Shown: positions 61,809-64,000 of the stretch, one piece after another | How the letters are laid out: every line of letters begins with the position of its first letter | Position numbering within the stretch: position 1 is the first letter of the stretch | Assembly (NCBI RefSeq): GCF_002860205.1 | Contig: NZ_PGVB01000010.1 | Coordinates: 485,934-549,933 of the forward strand | DNA from: Bacillus sp. T33-2 | GTDB taxonomy: Bacteria > Bacillota > Bacilli > Bacillales > Cytobacillaceae | Direction: 5' to 3' | Length of the DNA stretch: 64,000 nt | The notes under the pieces: model-generated | What the model was told of the DNA's origin: nothing | The model's database searches: none | Seen by the model: the letters and a program-made list of their open reading frames with translations, nothing else | Position numbers and translations under genes: made by a program

Positions 61809-63017
61809 ATGTTGGATTTGCTGTTTAAAAAGCTTGAAGGGTCATATGAGGAGATGGTGGCAATAAGGCGCCATCTTCACCAGCATCCCGAGCTATCGTT
61901 CCAGGAAGTAAATACCGCAAACTATATCAAGTCATATTATGAAACGCTGGGCATTGAGGTAAGGGGAGATGTGGGCGGCAACGGGGTAGTCGCCAAAGTA
62001 TATGGTTCGAAACCGGGAAAGACCGTGGCATTAAGGGCGGATTTTGATGCTTTGCCAATCCAGGATGAAAAGGACGTGCCATATAAGTCCCTTGTTCCAG
62101 GCGTTATGCACGCATGTGGGCATGACGGGCATACAGCCGGCCTCCTGGTGCTGGCAAAAGCATTGCATGACCTTAGAGAACATCTTCAGGGAACATACGT
62201 AATGATCCATCAGCACGCTGAAGAATATGCTCCAGGCGGGGCCATTTCCATGATTGAAGATGGATGCCTTGATGGTACAGATGTCATTTTCGGCACACAC
62301 TTATGGGCAAGTGAGCCCACTGGCACCATTCAATACCGGACAGGGCCAATTATGGCTGCTGCCGACCGTTTTACGATCACCCTCCAGGGCCAGGGCGGGC
62401 ATGGGGCCCAGCCGCATAAGACAAAGGATGCCATTGTCGCAGGTTCCCAGCTTGTAATCAATCTCCAGCAGATAGTCAGCCGCAGGGTGAATCCGGTTGA
62501 TTCGGCCGTTGTGACTGTCGGTTCATTTGTGGCAGATAACGCCTTTAATGTGATTGCTGATAAAGCTAATTTAGTCGGCACGGTAAGGACCTTTAACGAA
62601 CAGACGCGGGATTTTATTGAAGAAGAGATGGAAAAAGTGATTCACGGAACATGCCTTGCCACTGGATGCACATATGATTATCTTTACGACAGGGGATATC
62701 CGGCAGTGGTCAATCACCCGGAAGAAACCGACTTCTTGATCCAATGCGCAGCCAAAGTGCCGGAAGTCGAAAAGGTGGAAGAAACCGAGCCCCAAATGGG
62801 CGGGGAGGATTTTGCCTATTATTTGCAGCATGTCAAAGGAACCTTTTTCTTCACTGGCGCTAAACCGCCTGGCAATGATGTTGCATATCCGCACCACCAC
62901 CCTAAATTTGATTTTGACGAAAAAGCCATGCTGATTGCCGCGAAAACCCTCGGCTCGGCTGCTTTAAACTATCAGGACGCCTTTGAAATGGCAGCAAAAA
63001 AATTGGAAGTGAATTAA
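61809..63017 (+). CDS. yhaA: M20D family amidohydrolase (YhaA-like)
   Basis: 402 residues. Zinc-dependent deacylase of N-acyl amino acids or related amides. Metal and catalytic residues: Cys-Gly-His in M-H-A-C-G-H-D-G-H, Glu-Glu in H-Q-H-A-E-E-Y-A-P-G-G, His in G-T-H-L-W, and M-G-G-E-D-F-A-Y-Y near the C-terminus with a final H-H-H-P-K-F-D. The dimerisation domain sits in between. ATG 61809 is 8 bases from GAGGAG; ATG 61803 is too close. Neighbour of ecsC, as in B. subtilis. Confidence 0.93.
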   Translation: MLDLLFKKLEGSYEEMVAIRRHLHQHPELSFQEVNTANYIKSYYETLGIEVRGDVGGNGVVAKVYGSKPGKTVALRADFDALPIQDEKDVPYKSLVPGVMHACGHDGHTAGLLVLAKALHDLREHLQGTYVMIHQHAEEYAPGGAISMIEDGCLDGTDVIFGTHLWASEPTGTIQYRTGPIMAAADRFTITLQGQGGHGAQPHKTKDAIVAGSQLVINLQQIVSRRVNPVDSAVVTVGSFVADNAFNVIADKANLVGTVRTFNEQTRDFIEEEMEKVIHGTCLATGCTYDYLYDRGYPAVVNHPEETDFLIQCAAKVPEVEKVEETEPQMGGEDFAYYLQHVKGTFFFTGAKPPGNDVAYPHHHPKFDFDEKAMLIAAKTLGSAALNYQDAFEMAAKKLEVN

Positions 63018-63022
63018 CAAAT

Positions 63023-63060
63023 AGCTCCCCCGGTCTACTCATTCGCCGGGGGGCTTTTTA
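63023..63060. terminator. terminator between yhaA and ecsC
   Basis: AGCTCCCCCGG, 12-base loop, CCGGGGGGCTTTTT on the plus strand. It overlaps the last codons of converging ecsC (stop 63035). Confidence 0.88.
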
Positions 63061-63760
63061 GTATGCGGAGCCGGTAAGCATTCATTGCTGTTTCTCCGAG
63101 GTGGTCGAGTAAATTGTAATTCGCATAGGCTCCCACAACCGCACCTATTCCAGGCATAAGCTGGAGCATTTTTGCCAGGTCAATGTAGTCCCTGTACTCC
63201 TGCTGAAATTCCTTCCAGTCCATCTCCGCCAAACCGGCTTTTCTTTCTTCCCAATTGTCGATGATGGAAAAGGTTTCCTTTCGCTTTTCATCGCTTGAAA
63301 AAGCGAGCTGAAAAACATGGAGAATGAACAGCCGCTCTTCGTAAACAGAGGGGTTGAACCCATAAATTGAAGCCGCCTCAAACAAAAATTTCATTTTAAT
63401 CGAAAGCAGCAAAGGAAAATCTGCCAGCCCGAGGAAAATCCCCCCGGCCCCGGTCCCTGCCCCTTCAACAGCAGCTGCTTTCCGGAAGGAAGCAGTCTTT
63501 TTAACCATAAGAGCATCCCTTTCTGCAAGGGACAGCCCTGAACCCTGTTGTTTTTTAGTTATAAAATCCGATCCGGCCAGTGTCGCTTTCACCATATTTT
63601 TTATGCTTTCAGTCAGCACATTGTGCACTTTTTCCGGGATCATCTGATTCACTTTCGTCTGGGCCTTCTTTGAGACTCGCGCGAACAGGCTGGAGTCTTT
63701 CCTTAGCTTCCGCTTCCACTCCGACAGGTCATCATATACTTTTATTTCATATTCATTCAT
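63035..63760 (-). CDS. ecsC: EcsC family protein
   Basis: 241 residues. The EcsC core includes G-A-G-T-G-A-G-G-I-F-L-G-L-A-D-F-P-L-L-L, two amphipathic or weakly hydrophobic stretches and P-G-I-G-A-V-V-G-A-Y-A-N-Y near the C-terminus. Function unknown; in B. subtilis it is the third gene of ecsABC, whose first two encode an ABC transporter. Here at least 240 bases upstream hold no ecsB and do hold two terminator-like hairpins, so ecsC looks like its own transcription unit. GGGTGGAA precedes ATG 63760. Confidence 0.9.
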   Translation of the reverse strand: MNEYEIKVYDDLSEWKRKLRKDSSLFARVSKKAQTKVNQMIPEKVHNVLTESIKNMVKATLAGSDFITKKQQGSGLSLAERDALMVKKTASFRKAAAVEGAGTGAGGIFLGLADFPLLLSIKMKFLFEAASIYGFNPSVYEERLFILHVFQLAFSSDEKRKETFSIIDNWEERKAGLAEMDWKEFQQEYRDYIDLAKMLQLMPGIGAVVGAYANYNLLDHLGETAMNAYRLRILKSPPANE

Positions 63761-63826
63761 TTCAATTCCACCCCTTTGCTGTTACTTATACGCCCAAAGC
63801 GGGCAATTAGTTTCAGGCAGAAAAAA

Positions 63827-63866
63827 TTCCTTTTCATTATGGATATGTACTCCGAATGAAAAGGAA
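63827..63866 (-). terminator. inverted repeat upstream of ecsC
   Basis: TTCCTTTTCATT (63827-63838), 16-base loop, AATGAAAAGGAA (63855-63866): perfect 12-bp arms. On the minus strand TTTTTT follows, as in a terminator. Confidence 0.55.
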
Positions 63867-63915
63867 AAACATTAAACCGAGACTGCTGAAAAAGTCTTAA
63901 TATGTCATCGTGATT

Positions 63916-63943
63916 AAAAGGAAGAGGGCTCTCTTCCTTTTTT
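63916..63943. terminator. terminator for a gene beyond the right edge
   Basis: AAAAGGAAGAG, 4-base loop, CTCTTCCTTTTTT; symmetric enough to act on both strands. Most likely ends a minus-strand gene outside the window, or prevents read-through into what follows. Behind it, TGGTATCAT at 63976-63984 could be an extended -10 on the plus strand. Confidence 0.65.
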
Positions 63944-64000
63944 AGTCCACATGATTTAGATGATGAAGTAAAAATGGTATCATAGGGATAGAAAACATTT

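Overview
The window looks like chromosome of a low-to-moderate GC, spore-forming member of the Bacillaceae. This rests on a complete gerP spore-coat operon, a yteA-type sporulation gene, comK with its IDEAL-domain neighbour, AddAB instead of RecBCD, the hemE-hemH-hemY coproporphyrin branch, AGGAGG-type ribosome binding sites with many TTG/GTG starts, and conserved Bacillus neighbourhoods (hemEHY/hmoB/yhaA/ecsC; yhfH-yhfI-lplJ-lcfB; yhfN; yhzC/comK; yhjD; yhjE-sipV; addBA; gerPA-PF). It is a B. subtilis-like backbone with insertions. No rRNA, tRNA, CRISPR array, IS element or prophage is visible.

Layout. 1-0.6 kb: 5' part of a DUF418 membrane protein. 0.7-2.65 kb: gerPA-PB-PC-PD-PE-PF. 2.7-9.9 kb: addA and addB on the minus strand. 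10.2-30.2 kb: an accessory metabolic island. It holds an MFS exporter, a frameshifted GNAT, an acyl-CoA ligase, an alpha/beta hydrolase, two KAS III-like enzymes, a MaoC-type hydratase, a second acyl-CoA ligase broken by one in-frame stop, a full LivKHMGF-type ABC importer, a TetR regulator and a 1,088-residue STAND/BTAD transcription activator. yteA, a YozQ-like gene and a luciferase-like monooxygenase lie among them. 30.3-35.5 kb: signal peptidase, yhjE, LCP protein, S9 peptidase, yhjD. 35.5-43.2 kb: a signalling island with an EAL protein, two membrane GGDEF proteins, a CheX/CheY-like pair and two soluble chemoreceptors of YfmS type, followed by a YfmT-type aldehyde dehydrogenase. A decayed comK copy lies between the chemoreceptors; intact comK and yhzC are at 45-46 kb. 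46-52 kb: yhfN, azlCD and a three-gene ABC importer. 52.4-56.8 kb: enoyl-CoA hydratase, lcfB, lplJ, yhfI. 57-64 kb: yhfH, hemY-hemH-hemE, hmoB, yhaA, ecsC.

Most notable system. The transport/activation island at 12-30 kb appears to be a catabolic or remodelling pathway for an unidentified carboxylic or acyl compound: import (LivKHMGF), CoA activation (ligase), and processing by KAS III-like enzymes, a MaoC hydratase and a hydrolase. Both KAS III-like proteins keep the Cys and His of the family but carry His where the triad Asn normally sits. The promoters of the ligase and of the substrate-binding-protein operon share one architecture: TGTAACT-N4-TGTAACT-N9-(-10 hexamer). That is the 11-bp-period direct-repeat layout known for SARP/BTAD-type activators, and a BTAD-domain activator is encoded a few kb away. 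I infer that this activator switches on the pathway.

Other points: a comK pseudogene sharing a 208/210-bp tract with intact comK (possible gene conversion); SigD-like promoters upstream of both soluble chemoreceptors; a cre site overlapping the lcfB -35; two families of intergenic repeats.
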